From Bradyrhizobium sp. ORS 278 (GTDB lineage Bacteria; Pseudomonadota; Alphaproteobacteria; Rhizobiales; Xanthobacteraceae): a stretch of DNA of 64,000 nt. Where the stretch lies: assembly GCF_000026145.1 (NCBI RefSeq), contig NC_009445.1, forward strand, positions 5,486,501 to 5,550,500, given 5' to 3'. A program made the translations under genes and the position numbers. A model generated the notes under the pieces. The model had not been told where the DNA came from. It was given only the letters and a program-made list of their open reading frames with translations, and ran no database searches. This document shows, piece after piece, positions 8,709 through 18,600 of this stretch. The first letter of the stretch is position 1; each line of letters opens with the position of its first letter.

Positions 8709-9569
8709 ATGACCCAGATTCCGTTGCCGGCATCGGCGCTGGCCGAGAACCATGAGGCCGATGCGGCGCGCGACGACGGCGTCCGCGAGATCGCGCCTGA
8801 TCTTGCCTATCGCCAGCTCGCGATCGTCAATGTCGTATTCTATGGCCGGCCCGGCGCTGGAGACGGCGGATGGGTGCTGATCGATGCCGGCATGTTCGGC
8901 TCCGGCCCCGCGATCCGCCATGCCGCGCAGGCGCGGTTCGGCGGCAGCGGACGCCCCGCCTGCATCATCCTCACGCATGGCCATTTCGACCATGTCGGTG
9001 TGCTCGAAGACTTGAGCCGCGCGTGGGACGTGCCGGTCTATGCGCACCCGCTGGAGCACCCCTATCTGAACGGCACGCGCTCCTACCCGCCGCCCGATCC
9101 CCATGTCGGCGGCGGCATGCTCGCGACGCTGTCGCCGCTGTTCCCGACCAGCCCGGTCGATGTCGGCACTCAGCTGCGCGAGCTGCCGGCGGATCACTCC
9201 GTCCCGTTCATGCCGGACTTCAGATGGATCCATACGCCGGGCCACGCGCCCGGCCACGTCTCGCTATGGCGCGAGCACGACCGCCTGCTGATCGCAGGGG
9301 ACGCCATCGTCACCACGGCCCAGGAATCCGTCTATGCCTCGGTCACCCAGGCACCCGAGATGCACGGACCGCCGATGTACTTCACCCCGGACTGGGCGGC
9401 CGCGCGCGATTCCGTTCGCGCCATCGACGCGTTGTCGCCCGAGATGGCGATCACCGGCCATGGCGCTGCCATGCGCGGCCAGGAGATGAAGCAGGCATTG
9501 GCCGAGCTGGCACGGGACTTCGACAGCGTCGCTGTTCCCGAGGACAGGCGCGGCACGCAACCGGGCTGA
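8709..9569 (+). CDS. MBL-fold metallo-hydrolase
   Basis: A 286-residue metallo-beta-lactamase-fold enzyme. The dinuclear metal site is complete: THGHFDH (HxHxDH), a later His in IHTPGHAPGHVSLW, Asp in IAGDAIVTT and the final His in ITGHGAAM. A GGGAG element precedes the ATG. The family includes glyoxalase II, lactonases and other thioester or ester hydrolases, and the substrate is not evident. It lies 66 bp downstream of the GlcG-like gene and may hydrolyse an intermediate of the same pathway. Confidence 0.8.
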   Translation: MTQIPLPASALAENHEADAARDDGVREIAPDLAYRQLAIVNVVFYGRPGAGDGGWVLIDAGMFGSGPAIRHAAQARFGGSGRPACIILTHGHFDHVGVLEDLSRAWDVPVYAHPLEHPYLNGTRSYPPPDPHVGGGMLATLSPLFPTSPVDVGTQLRELPADHSVPFMPDFRWIHTPGHAPGHVSLWREHDRLLIAGDAIVTTAQESVYASVTQAPEMHGPPMYFTPDWAAARDSVRAIDALSPEMAITGHGAAMRGQEMKQALAELARDFDSVAVPEDRRGTQPG

Positions 9570-9675
9570 GCCAGGCTGCGGGATCTTACCAAGCTTTCAT
9601 CGGCGCGGCTCTTCGCGCCCGAAACATTGCCGCGGGCTGCACGTTTGTACGACGGGGCGCGTGGAGAACCCGGAC

Positions 9676-10680
9676 ATGCCTCGCAGACCAGCCCGCACCA
9701 TCATCATCACCGGCGCCTCCGCCGGCGTCGGCCGCGCCATGGCGAAACGCTTCGCGGAGGCCGGCGACCGCGTCGGCGTGATCGCCCGCGACGAGGAGGC
9801 GTTGCGCGACGTTCAGCGCGAGCTGCAGGCGCGCTTTGCCCATGCCGAATACGAGGCGGTCGATGTCGCCGACGCGCAGGCGCTGTTCGCGGCCGCCGAA
9901 CGGCTCGAGCAGCGGCTGGGTCCGGTCGATATCTGGATCAACGACGCGATGGAAACGGTGTTCTCGACCGTCGCCGACATCACGGCCGACGAATTCCGCC
10001 GTGTCACCGAGGTCACCTATCTCGGCTTCGTGCACGGCACGATGGCGGCGCTACGCTCCATGCGCCGCCGCGGCGAAGGCCGCATCATCCAGATCGGCTC
10101 GGCGCTCGCCTATCGCGGCATTCCCCTGCAGGCCGCCTATTGCGGCGCCAAGCACGCGATCCGCGGCTTCACCGACTCGCTGCGCGCCGAGCTGATGCAT
10201 GAGCGCTCGCGCATCACGCTGTGCATGGTCGATCTGCCGGCCGTGAACACGCCGCAATTCGACTGGGCGCGCGCCCATCTCGCGCACACGCCGCGGCCGA
10301 TGGGACGGCCGGTCGAGCCGGAGGTGATTGCCGATGCGGTCTATCGCGTCGCCGACGGCGGCTTCCGCGAATATTGGATCGGCTGGCCGACGCTGCTCAC
10401 GATCATCGGCAACGCCGTCGCGCCGGCCGTGCTCGACCGCTATCTCGCCGCCAAGGCGATCGCGGGCCAGCAGACCGACGTGCCGCTGGTCCCAGACCGC
10501 AGCGACAATCTCGACCGCCCAGTGACGCGCCTGCACCGCACGCGCGGCTCATTCAGCCAAGGCGCGGCGCAACAGTCGGTGCTGCTGCCGGGCGACGTTG
10601 CGCGCGCCGCCACCGTCGCGATCGGCGCGGCGATCTTCTTTGCGCTGGGAGCGACGATGGGCCGGCGGCGCTGGCGCTAG
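9676..10680 (+). CDS. SDR-family oxidoreductase with C-terminal membrane anchor
   Basis: A 334-residue short-chain dehydrogenase. The NAD(P)-binding TGASAGVGRA is near residue 14, and the active-site pair appears in AAYCGAKHAIRGF (Tyr-x3-Lys) preceded by a Ser in IQIGSALAYRG. The start at 9676 was preferred over GTG at 9661 because GGAG lies 9 bases before the ATG. Beyond the usual about 260-residue core, the protein extends about 70 residues and finishes with a hydrophobic helix (TVAIGAAIFFALGATMG) and RRRWR, a likely inner-membrane anchor. The substrate is unknown. Confidence 0.82.
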   Translation: MPRRPARTIIITGASAGVGRAMAKRFAEAGDRVGVIARDEEALRDVQRELQARFAHAEYEAVDVADAQALFAAAERLEQRLGPVDIWINDAMETVFSTVADITADEFRRVTEVTYLGFVHGTMAALRSMRRRGEGRIIQIGSALAYRGIPLQAAYCGAKHAIRGFTDSLRAELMHERSRITLCMVDLPAVNTPQFDWARAHLAHTPRPMGRPVEPEVIADAVYRVADGGFREYWIGWPTLLTIIGNAVAPAVLDRYLAAKAIAGQQTDVPLVPDRSDNLDRPVTRLHRTRGSFSQGAAQQSVLLPGDVARAATVAIGAAIFFALGATMGRRRWR

Positions 10681-10759
10681 CCGCACGCCGGCTCTTGCGT
10701 GACACCGGCAAGGTGCGCTTCTCTGGTCCGCGGCGTCCCTTCGGGTCCGGAGCGTCTCC

Positions 10760-11122
10760 ATGACCATCGAGAGCATCAGCGCGATCACCATCGCGACCCA
10801 CGACATGGCCCGCGCGGTCGCGTTCTATCGCGCGCTCGGCTTCGACGACATCCCCTATGGCGGCGCGGAGTCGCCGTTCACGACCTTCCGCGTCGGCGCA
10901 GGCTTTCTCAACCTGATCACCATGCCGGAGGACAAGCAGTGGAGCTGGTGGGGCCGCATCATCTTCCATGTCAAAGATGTGGACGCCGTCTACGCCAAGG
11001 CGCTGGCTGCCGGCTTCTCGCCCTCCACGACACCGCGCGACGCCGAATGGGGCGAGCGCTATTTCCACCTCACCGATCCCGACGGCCACGAGCTGAGCTT
11101 CGCCCGGCCCCTTCGGCGCTGA
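10760..11122 (+). CDS. VOC-family (glyoxalase/bleomycin-resistance-like) protein
   Basis: A 120-residue vicinal-oxygen-chelate protein made of two beta-alpha-beta3 repeats. It begins ISAITIATHDMARAVAFYRA, with a metal-ligand-position His, and ends YFHLTDPDGHELSFARP, with the conserved DPDGHELSF strand. A GGAG motif precedes the ATG. VOC proteins include glyoxalase I, dioxygenases and resistance proteins, and this small single-domain member cannot be assigned further. It overlaps nothing and converges with a GNAT gene one base away. Confidence 0.78.
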   Translation: MTIESISAITIATHDMARAVAFYRALGFDDIPYGGAESPFTTFRVGAGFLNLITMPEDKQWSWWGRIIFHVKDVDAVYAKALAAGFSPSTTPRDAEWGERYFHLTDPDGHELSFARPLRR

Positions 11123-11123
11123 G

Positions 11124-11987
11124 CTAACCGAGTTCGAAAGTGGTGACGCCGAATACCCGCTCGATCAGCAGCGGCGCGATCGGGCCAGTGTACATGCGCG
11201 CGGTCTCGAACACCGGCTTCAGGCCGAGACTCTCCGCCAACGCCACCGCGTCCGGATTGATCGCGGGCACGTCGAGGAAGACCTCGGCGTCGCCGATCTC
11301 GCTCAGCAGCGCCGAGACGATGGCCTCGGCGTCGGCCCGGCTTTGCGCGACGAGCGGCCCGATCTTGTAGCCGCTGCGACAGGGACGGATCACGCCCCAG
11401 GCGGCAAGCGCGCCAGCGCGGATGACAGCGCGGCCGACATGGCCGGACGCTTCGGTCCAGGCCCGCAGGAAGGCCCGGCGCGGCGCCGGAAACACCGCCG
11501 CATCGGAGGCTGCGATGTCGGCCAGCGGCACGTTTGTCAGCGGCACCACGTCCGATCGCACGGCAGCCGGCAGCGCCAGTGCCTTACCGCCGTAGCGGAC
11601 ATTGGCATAAGCATAGCTGAACCCGGACTTGCGATAGTTGTCCTGCTGCGCGACGACGCCGTCGAGCCCGACGACACGCGGTCCCGCATGCGCCATCGCG
11701 GCCTGCCAGAGCCGCAGGCCATAGCCCTGGCCGCGCAGATCGGCACGCACGATATAGAAGCCGAGAAACGCGAAGCGGTCGTCGTAGTTCACGCAGGAGA
11801 CGGTCGCGACCGCCTTCCCATCGCGCTCAGCGACGAGGAAGCCGTCGGGGTCGACGGCGGCAAAGCACGCCGCATCGGACAGACCGGGATTCCAGCCTTC
11901 GGCCGCCGCCCAGTCGATGGCCAGCGGAATCTCGTCAGGCCGCATCGGCCGAATGAGAAGACCGTCGACGGCATGGGACGTGGTCAT
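11124..11987 (-). CDS. GNAT-family N-acetyltransferase
   Basis: A 287-residue protein with an N-terminal GNAT domain (about 10-140). The acetyl-CoA loop is RADLRGQGYGLRLW, and the flanking strands are AVATVSCVNYDD and VVGLDGVVAQQDNYRKSGF. The C-terminal half resembles the second domain of two-domain GNATs related to B. subtilis YitH. GAGGATGAGGAC gives a strong ribosome-binding site before the ATG. The acceptor substrate is unknown. It is transcribed convergently with the VOC gene. Confidence 0.78.
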   Translation of the reverse strand: MTTSHAVDGLLIRPMRPDEIPLAIDWAAAEGWNPGLSDAACFAAVDPDGFLVAERDGKAVATVSCVNYDDRFAFLGFYIVRADLRGQGYGLRLWQAAMAHAGPRVVGLDGVVAQQDNYRKSGFSYAYANVRYGGKALALPAAVRSDVVPLTNVPLADIAASDAAVFPAPRRAFLRAWTEASGHVGRAVIRAGALAAWGVIRPCRSGYKIGPLVAQSRADAEAIVSALLSEIGDAEVFLDVPAINPDAVALAESLGLKPVFETARMYTGPIAPLLIERVFGVTTFELG

Positions 11988-12084
11988 GTCCTCATCCTCA
12001 TGCCTTGAATACAGCCGCGCATCAACAACGAAGCCTTGACTGAGGCCACATCCACTGCTCCTTCACTGTCGGCATTGCCCGCCG

Positions 12085-13332
12085 ATGAAACGTCGTACCA
12101 CCGAGGTCGAGTTGACAGCCCCTCTTAGCAGAGACACCGCGCGGAGTCCGCTTTCCTCTGTCGCAACCACCGACCGTCTTGTCAGCCTCGACATCCTGCG
12201 CGGCCTCGCTCTGTTCGGGGTGATGGCCATCAACGTCGTGTTTGAATTCCGGATCTCGATCTTCCGGCAGTTTCTGCCAGCAACGACAACGCACGAGGCA
12301 GGGACAATTTTCTTCGCAGGATCATTGTCGCAAGAGATGGTCGATCTGTTGTGGATGATCATCGGGGACTCGCACTTCAATCGCGCCATCGAGGATGGTC
12401 TCGCGCGCGCCGTCTCGATGAAGGCGTTTGCCCTGTTCTCGCTGCTGTTCGGCGTCGGTCTGGCCATGCAGTTCGACCGGATCGCTCCGGAGCGACGTGT
12501 TACCCTGCTGATCCGGCGGCTGCTCGTCCTGCTCGCGATCGGCATTCTGCACCTGACACTGCTGTGGAATGGCGACATCCTGACCGAATATGCGATCGCC
12601 GGACTGATCGCGCTGCCGTTCCTGTTTGCGCCAGGCTGGCTGGTGCTAGCGAGCGGCCTCGCCCTGCTCGGCTTATACTTCACCGGCTGGCTGACCCACA
12701 TGCTGCCGCTGCCGAGCTCCGCCTGGATGATGCAACATGTCGCGGATGCTGCGCATATCTACGCGGACGGCAATTTCTCGCAGACCCTGGTGTTCCGACT
12801 GTCCGAGATCAGTGCCATCGCGCCGCTGCATCTCTGGATCTTTCCGCGGACCCTCGGACTTTTCCTCGCCGGCATCGTCATCTGGCGTTTCCGCGTGCTG
12901 CGCGATACGCCGTATCACCGCATCGTGCTGCTGCTGACGGCCCTGGCCGCACTCGCTGTCACGATCGATGCCGGCTCATCGCTTGCAACTGTGAGCCTCG
13001 CGCTTGCCTATGGCGCGCTGATCCTTTCGGCTGCAAGCACCACATGGGGCGTCCGCCTGCTCGGCTGGGCGGCTCCCGTCGGCCGGATGGCCTTCACCAA
13101 CTATCTCATGCAGTCCGTCATCTTCAGCATCGTGTTCTACGGCTACGGCCTCGGCCTGTTCGGCCGGCTCAGCGTCTCGCTCGCTCTTGGCATCGGCATG
13201 ATCGTCTATGCGATCCAGGTGATCGCCAGCCGGTGCTGGCTGAAGATCTTCCAGTTCGGGCCGATCGAATGGCTGTGGCGCAGCCTGATGTACAACAAGC
13301 TGCAGCCGCTGCGGCTTCAGCTGCCTTCCTGA
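12085..13332 (+). CDS. DUF418-domain integral membrane protein
   Basis: A 415-residue polytopic inner-membrane protein. It carries the DUF418 hallmarks: an N-terminal RLVSLDILRGLALFGVMAIN, and a C-terminal region of about 150 residues with GRMAFTNYLMQSV and the closing FGPIEWLWRSLMYNK. About ten hydrophobic segments are apparent. The family is related to acyltransferase-3-like membrane proteins, and its biochemical role is unsettled. No clear ribosome-binding site precedes the ATG at 12085. Confidence 0.8.
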   Translation: MKRRTTEVELTAPLSRDTARSPLSSVATTDRLVSLDILRGLALFGVMAINVVFEFRISIFRQFLPATTTHEAGTIFFAGSLSQEMVDLLWMIIGDSHFNRAIEDGLARAVSMKAFALFSLLFGVGLAMQFDRIAPERRVTLLIRRLLVLLAIGILHLTLLWNGDILTEYAIAGLIALPFLFAPGWLVLASGLALLGLYFTGWLTHMLPLPSSAWMMQHVADAAHIYADGNFSQTLVFRLSEISAIAPLHLWIFPRTLGLFLAGIVIWRFRVLRDTPYHRIVLLLTALAALAVTIDAGSSLATVSLALAYGALILSAASTTWGVRLLGWAAPVGRMAFTNYLMQSVIFSIVFYGYGLGLFGRLSVSLALGIGMIVYAIQVIASRCWLKIFQFGPIEWLWRSLMYNKLQPLRLQLPS

Positions 13333-13652
13333 TGCGAACTGCCCGTCGGGTTACTATGTCGCACCCCCATGGCTGTTGCACCGTCGGGCAAATCAGCTGC
13401 ACATTTCCCGACGTCACGGCCTACGAGAGGGGCGCCTCGCGATCGTCACGAGCGTTGGGCCGGTGATGCGGTGGCCGTTGCGACATCAGGCGCGTTTGCG
13501 CAAGACGACTGGTGGGGCGGCGGACGGCGAAATCGTGTGGTCCTGACATCCCGACGCTGATGTCAACTCGCGACGAGGCTCTGCTTCGCGTGGGGATGGT
13601 GGCCAGAAAGCCCGGCGCACCAGGGAGATCACGTATAAGCCGTAAGCCCATC

Positions 13653-13757
13653 GCGCAGGGAAGGCCGGTAGTTGCGGCCAAACCTGTGGTGACTGCCGCC
13701 TGCTTTTCTTCCTGCAGGCGGGCCATGGGGGCGGCGAGCTCCCGGCCTTCCCTGCGC
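13653..13757. repeat. Nested palindromic repeat module
   Basis: Perfect 16-bp arms (13653-13668, GCGCAGGGAAGGCCGG, and its reverse complement at 13742-13757) enclose an inner hairpin with 8-bp arms (CCGCCTGC at 13696 and GCAGGCGG at 13714). An RNA from here would fold into a stem with a branched inner loop. It matches a module I recognise as recurrent in Bradyrhizobium intergenic DNA. Confidence 0.65.
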
Positions 13758-13877
13758 CCTCTTGCTTGAGAGGGCTGATATCAGGACAAAACTCGGGCGC
13801 TGAGCGCCGCGAGATCGCGGACTTATGTGTTGCGTTATGTCGACGAAAGTGGAGCGAGCGCTTTGCCACCACTCCAC

Positions 13878-13980
13878 TGTCATCGCCCGCGAAAGCGAGC
13901 AACCCAGCATTCCAGAGGCGGTTATGATCGAACCGAGAGGTCTCGGCGTACTGGATGCTCCGCCTTCGCAGAGCATGACA
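13878..13980. repeat. REP-like imperfect inverted repeat
   Basis: Arms beginning TGTCATCGCCCGCGAA and ending TTCGCAGAGCATGACA pair imperfectly across a spacer of roughly 30-40 bp. This is a degraded version of the REP-like palindrome type that often follows the module at 13653. Confidence 0.5.
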
Positions 13981-14013
13981 GCGAGGACAACAGAGCGGCC
14001 GTCAGGCGCGCGA

Positions 14014-14793
14014 CTACTTCCCCGGCCAGACCGGCTTACGCTTTTCTGCGAAAGCCTTCAGCCCTTCCTTGGCATCCTCGGTCATCGCCAGCAATGCGAT
14101 CTGGCTTTCGAGATAGGCAATGGACTCGTCGAACGACATCGAGGCGATCGCGCGCATCGCGTATTTGCCGCGGCGGATCGCTGTCGGCGATTTGTCAACC
14201 AAACGGCCGATCAGCCAGTCGATCTTGGCATCGAGCTCGGCGGCGGGAACGACGTGGTTCAGCAGGCCGGCGGCCTGCGCCGCCTTGGCATCAAACGGCT
14301 CCCCCGTCAAAGCCCATTCGTTGACGAGGCGTGGCGGCGCGATGCTCTGCAGCAGGCTCAGCACCTGCATCGGGAACACGCCGACCTTCACCTCCGGCAG
14401 GCCGAAGACGACGTGGTCGGCCGCGACCGCCATATCGGTCATGCACAACAGGCCCATGCCGCCCGCCATGCAGACGCCGCCCACGCGGGCGATCGCCGGC
14501 TTGGTGGCGTTCTGCGACAGCCTGAGCAGATCGGCATAGTCGACATTGGGCCGCGAGAAATCCATCGCGAAGGCGGCCCCCGAGTTCTGCAGGTCGGCGC
14601 CGGCGCAGAACGCCTTGTCACCCGCTCCGGTCAGCACGATGACGCGCACCTCGGGATCGTCATGCGCCTGACGATAGCCGCGCGAGATCCCGGCGATGAC
14701 GTCGCCATTGAGCGCGTTGCGCTTCTCGGGCCGGTTGATGGTGATCCAGAGGGCCTGCCCGCGCCTGTCGAGAATCACGCTGTCGTTGGTCAT
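14014..14793 (-). CDS. Enoyl-CoA hydratase/isomerase family protein
   Basis: A 259-residue crotonase-fold enzyme. It contains ITINRPEKRNAL, the first oxyanion segment FCAGADLQNSG, the second GGVCMAGGMGLLCMTDMAVA and the C-terminal FAEKRKPVWPGK. The start at 14793 (MTNDSVILDRRGQ) gives the usual family length; upstream codons add 20 unlike residues. The final residues closely resemble those of the hydratase at 680-1477. It lies 72 bp downstream of the lipase-like gene on the same strand and may be the last gene of that lipid-related transcript. Confidence 0.83.
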   Translation of the reverse strand: MTNDSVILDRRGQALWITINRPEKRNALNGDVIAGISRGYRQAHDDPEVRVIVLTGAGDKAFCAGADLQNSGAAFAMDFSRPNVDYADLLRLSQNATKPAIARVGGVCMAGGMGLLCMTDMAVAADHVVFGLPEVKVGVFPMQVLSLLQSIAPPRLVNEWALTGEPFDAKAAQAAGLLNHVVPAAELDAKIDWLIGRLVDKSPTAIRRGKYAMRAIASMSFDESIAYLESQIALLAMTEDAKEGLKAFAEKRKPVWPGK

Positions 14794-14865
14794 GGCTTCG
14801 CCTGTCGATGGATGTCGAGTGCGGGATTGTCGCGGGATAGCCGCGGACGGCAAGGAAAACTTGCG

Positions 14866-15603
14866 TCAGGAGGCCGCGCGGCGGCCGATCTCGGCGATGA
14901 CGCCACGCAGCAGCGGGCGCGCAGGCTCGAACTGGCCGTCGCGGAGAAACGCGATGGTCTGCCGGAACGAGGCCGGGTGCACCAGGAGGCCCATATGCGA
15001 GGCCTTGATCACCGTGGAGTCCGTCATCTCGGCGAGCTTGCAGCTCTCGACCGAGACGCGGCCGTCATTCGGCCAGGGCAGCAGGAACAGGCCGGAAATC
15101 GGATCGAGGAAACGGTTTCCAGCGATCACGCCGATCTCGTAATCGGCCGGTGGCAAGGCGGCGAGCGTATCATGCTTGGTCGTGACCAGTTGCAGACCGG
15201 CTGGCCCGAAATAGGTGCGGTACAGCCCGACATTCTGCAGCCGGTCCGCAATCTCGCTGCCGCCATTGGGCGTGCCGAGCATGACGACGCGACCGAGACG
15301 CGGCGGACGATGCTTGGCAATGGTGACGCGCGCGAGCAGCCCGCCCATCGAATGGGTGACGAAGTGGATCGGACCGTCGATGCCGGCCGCGAACTCCGCG
15401 ATGGCCGGATGGATATCCTCGGCCAACTGCTCGAGCGGCTTCTTGCGGCTCTCATAGTCCAGGTTCAGCGTGGCGAAGCCCGCCAGCTGCAGCCGCTTTT
15501 CCAGCGGACGCAGCATCAATGAGCGGCCGGCGATGCCATGCAGCAGCACGACCCCCGCGTTGCGGGGGCCGTTCTGGTGGCGACGTCGGCGCAGCGAGGT
15601 CAT
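14866..15603 (-). CDS. Alpha/beta hydrolase, triacylglycerol-lipase-like
   Basis: A 245-residue alpha/beta hydrolase. The oxyanion strand VVLLHGIAG and the nucleophile elbow THSMGGLLAR are clear, with the catalytic Ser in HSMGG. The overall pattern is that of bacterial lipases/esterases of the PGAP1/LipA-like type. The catalytic Asp and His are probably in LLPWPNDGRVSVES and KASHMGLL. Its ATG (15603) overlaps the stop of the upstream acyltransferase-ligase in TGATG, so translation is probably coupled. This pairing suggests that the enzyme deacylates lipid or lysolipid substrates in a remodelling cycle. No signal peptide is apparent, so it is likely cytoplasmic or membrane-peripheral. Confidence 0.8.
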   Translation of the reverse strand: MTSLRRRRHQNGPRNAGVVLLHGIAGRSLMLRPLEKRLQLAGFATLNLDYESRKKPLEQLAEDIHPAIAEFAAGIDGPIHFVTHSMGGLLARVTIAKHRPPRLGRVVMLGTPNGGSEIADRLQNVGLYRTYFGPAGLQLVTTKHDTLAALPPADYEIGVIAGNRFLDPISGLFLLPWPNDGRVSVESCKLAEMTDSTVIKASHMGLLVHPASFRQTIAFLRDGQFEPARPLLRGVIAEIGRRAAS

Positions 15604-18600
15604 CACGCGACTTCCCGCTCCTCCGTCTCGCGCTCTGGAGCGACTGCTTTCGCATTCTCCTCGGCCAGCGCCTTCGCACCGACATAGTCGGTCTTGCCGG
15701 AGCCGAGCAGCGGGATCTTGTCGACCACCATGACGACGGCCGGCACCGCGAGCTCCGGCGCGCCTTGCGCCTTGGCCTGGCGCTGCATCGCTGCGCGCTC
15801 GGCATCCTTCTGCGTCGTGATCAGCACGATGCGCTCGCCCTTGCGCTGGTCGGGGATCGACACCGCGACGGAGGCCGCCTGCGGCCACAGGGTCGCGGCG
15901 ATCTGCTCGACCACCGTCAGCGAGACCATTTCGCCGGCGATCTTGGCGAAGCGCTTCGCACGACCCTTGATCGTGATGAAGCCCTGCGCATCGATGGTGA
16001 CGATGTCGCCGGTGTCGTGCCAGCCCTCCGGCAGCGCCTCGAGCACGCCCGGATTCTCGGCGCGGACATAGCCGAGCATGACGTTGGGGCCGCGGACCGA
16101 GAGCCGTCCGCCCTCGTCGATGCCCGGCACCTTGTCGAGCCGGTACTCCATCAGCGGAGACAGGCGGCCGACGGTGCCGACGCGATTGGCCATCGGCGTG
16201 TTCATCGCCAGCACCGGCGCGGTCTCGGTGACACCATAGCCTTCGAGCACGCGGATGCCGTAACGCTCCATGTAGACCTGCCGCGTGCGGTCCTTGACCG
16301 GCTCGGCGCCGGCGATAACCAGCCGCAAGGTGCGGAAATCATAGGCATGGGCCGAGCGGGCATAACCAGTCAGGAAGGTGTCGGTGCCGAACAGAATGGT
16401 GGCGCCGGTCTGATAGATCAACTCCGGCACGATCCGGTAATGCAGCGGCGACGGATACATGTAGATCGGAATACCCGCCAACATGGGCATCATCATGCCA
16501 CCGGTGAGGCCGAAGGAGTGGAAAACCGGCAGGACGTTGAACACGAGATCGTTAGCATTGGCGTCGACCCGCGCCAGCGCCTGGGCCGCATTGGCGAGGA
16601 TGTTGCGGTGGGACAGCACGACGCCCTTGGGCGTCCCCTCCGATCCGGAAGTGAAAAGGATCACGGCCGGGTGATCGGCGTTGCGAGCCACACGCGGCTT
16701 GGTGCCATCGAGGATCCCTTTGATCTTGTCGACGGCGCTGACGGCGGCCTTGACGTCCTCCAGATAGACGAGGCGTGCCTGCCCTTCGATCGCGGCGATC
16801 AGCTTGTCGAGCTTACCCTTCTCGATGAAGGCGCGCGAGGTAAGCACGGTGGTGACCTGCGCCGCCTTCATCGCGGCCAGCACGTTCACCGGGCCGGCGG
16901 AGAAGTTCAGCATCGCCGGCACGCGGCCGATCGATTGCAGGGCCATGAACACCACTGCGACGCCTGCCGAGTTGGGCAGCAACACGCCGACGTTTTCGCC
17001 GACCATCGTGCCATGCTCGAGCTTGCGGCTAAGCACCTGGGCACCCAGCAGCAGCTTGCGATAGGTCAGCTTGGTGCCGAGCGGGTCCTCGATCATCACC
17101 TTGCCGGTGTCGTGGTCGCGATGAGCATGCGCCAGCGCCTCGAACAGCGTGCGGTCGAGCATCGCGTTCTTGACCATGGCTTCGATCATCACGTCCTGCA
17201 GCGCCGCGCCGGCCGCGTTGCGGCGGGTCTTGCCTTTCAGCGCCGCGTCGATGGTGAGCTTCACTGGCGGCAGGATCGTCACCGTGACCTTCGGAAACCA
17301 CGAGCGCTTGATCTGGCCGTCCTTGAGATAGCTCAGATGCGAGCGCTGCGCGCCCTCGATGCGCACGGGCACGACGACGGCATCGGCCTTGTCGGCGATC
17401 ATCGCGGTGCCGTCATAGACCTTCATCAGCGAGCCGGAGACTGTGATGCGGCCCTCCGGGAAGATCACCACCGGCTCCTGGCTCGCGACCAGCTTGATCA
17501 GGTCGCGGGCGCCGAGCGGCTTGGTCGGATCGATCGTGATGTGGCGGACGAGCTTGAGGAAGATCTTCGCCCACCACGCCTTGGAGATGCCGGTGTCGAC
17601 GGCGAAGGTCGCATCGATCGGCAGCACGGCATGCAGCAGCGGACCGTCGACGAGGCTGACATGGTTCGGCGCGATCAGCATGCGGGTGCCGGCCGGCGGC
17701 AGGTTCTCCAGGCCGCGCACCTCGGTGCGGAACAGGGCGCGGAACAGCATCGCGCCGAAGTCGCGCACGCCTTCACGGCCCCACTTGTTGAGCACGAACC
17801 AGACCGAGCCGAAGCAGGCGACCGCAAGGCCGAACATGATCCAGGCGATCGAAACGTCCAGCCCCTGCAGCGTCGCCACGATCGCCGTTCCGCCCACCAT
17901 GAAGGCGGCCTGCAGCACGTTGCCCGCGGCAATGATGCGCGCGCGTTCGGCCGGCTCCGACCAGGCCTGCACGGCGGCAAAGGCCGGCACCACGAACAAG
18001 CCGCCGCCGAAGGCGAACAGCGCGAAATCGATCAGCATGCGCGCCCCTGCCCACGAGCCGATGAAGGCGAGCGCCGTGACGTCCTTGGCGGTTTCGGTCG
18101 TTCCGATCGCCCATGCGAGATCGAGGCCGAGCACGCCCATCACGATGGCACCCATCGGGACCAAAGCGAGGTTCGGGCGGACATGGCTGAGCTGCGCGGC
18201 GAACAGCGAGCCGGCGGCGATGCCGATCGCGAAGATCGCAAGGCAAAGCGTGACGACACCTTCGGTGCCGCCGACGACGTCCTTGATCAGGGCCGGCAGC
18301 AGCGACATGACGACGGCGCCGACCGTCCAGAACCAGGACACGATGACCGAGCCATCCCACAGCCGCGGCGTCGCATGCAGCAGCTTCAGCAGATGGAACG
18401 TCGACGTCCACGGATTGCGTGTGATCGGCAGATCCGAAGCGGACGGCGTGGTGTGCGGAATGCGCGCCGCTGCGGCCCAGGAGATCAGCGCAAGCCCAAT
18501 CACGGCGGAGGACACCCAGCCCATATGCGACGAGCCCGAGACCAGCTGGCCACCGGCTATGGTGCCGATCAGGATCGCCATGAAGGTCGCGCCCTCGACC

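Larger units (their letters stand above)
13333..14013. other. 681-bp gene-free interval filled with dispersed-repeat sequence
   Basis: No convincing gene lies here: short open frames on both strands lack family features and ribosome-binding sites. The interval contains a copy of the CGTCGGGCAAATCA core (13382-13395, reverse complement of elements at 44.6 kb), a palindromic module at 13653-13757 and a second inverted repeat at 13878-13980. It looks like a composite non-coding repeat of the type scattered through Bradyrhizobium genomes. Confidence 0.6.

Noticed and set aside
13369..13769. Short frames in the 13.4-13.8 kb gap as genes
   Set aside because: They coincide with palindromic repeats and lack ribosome-binding sites.
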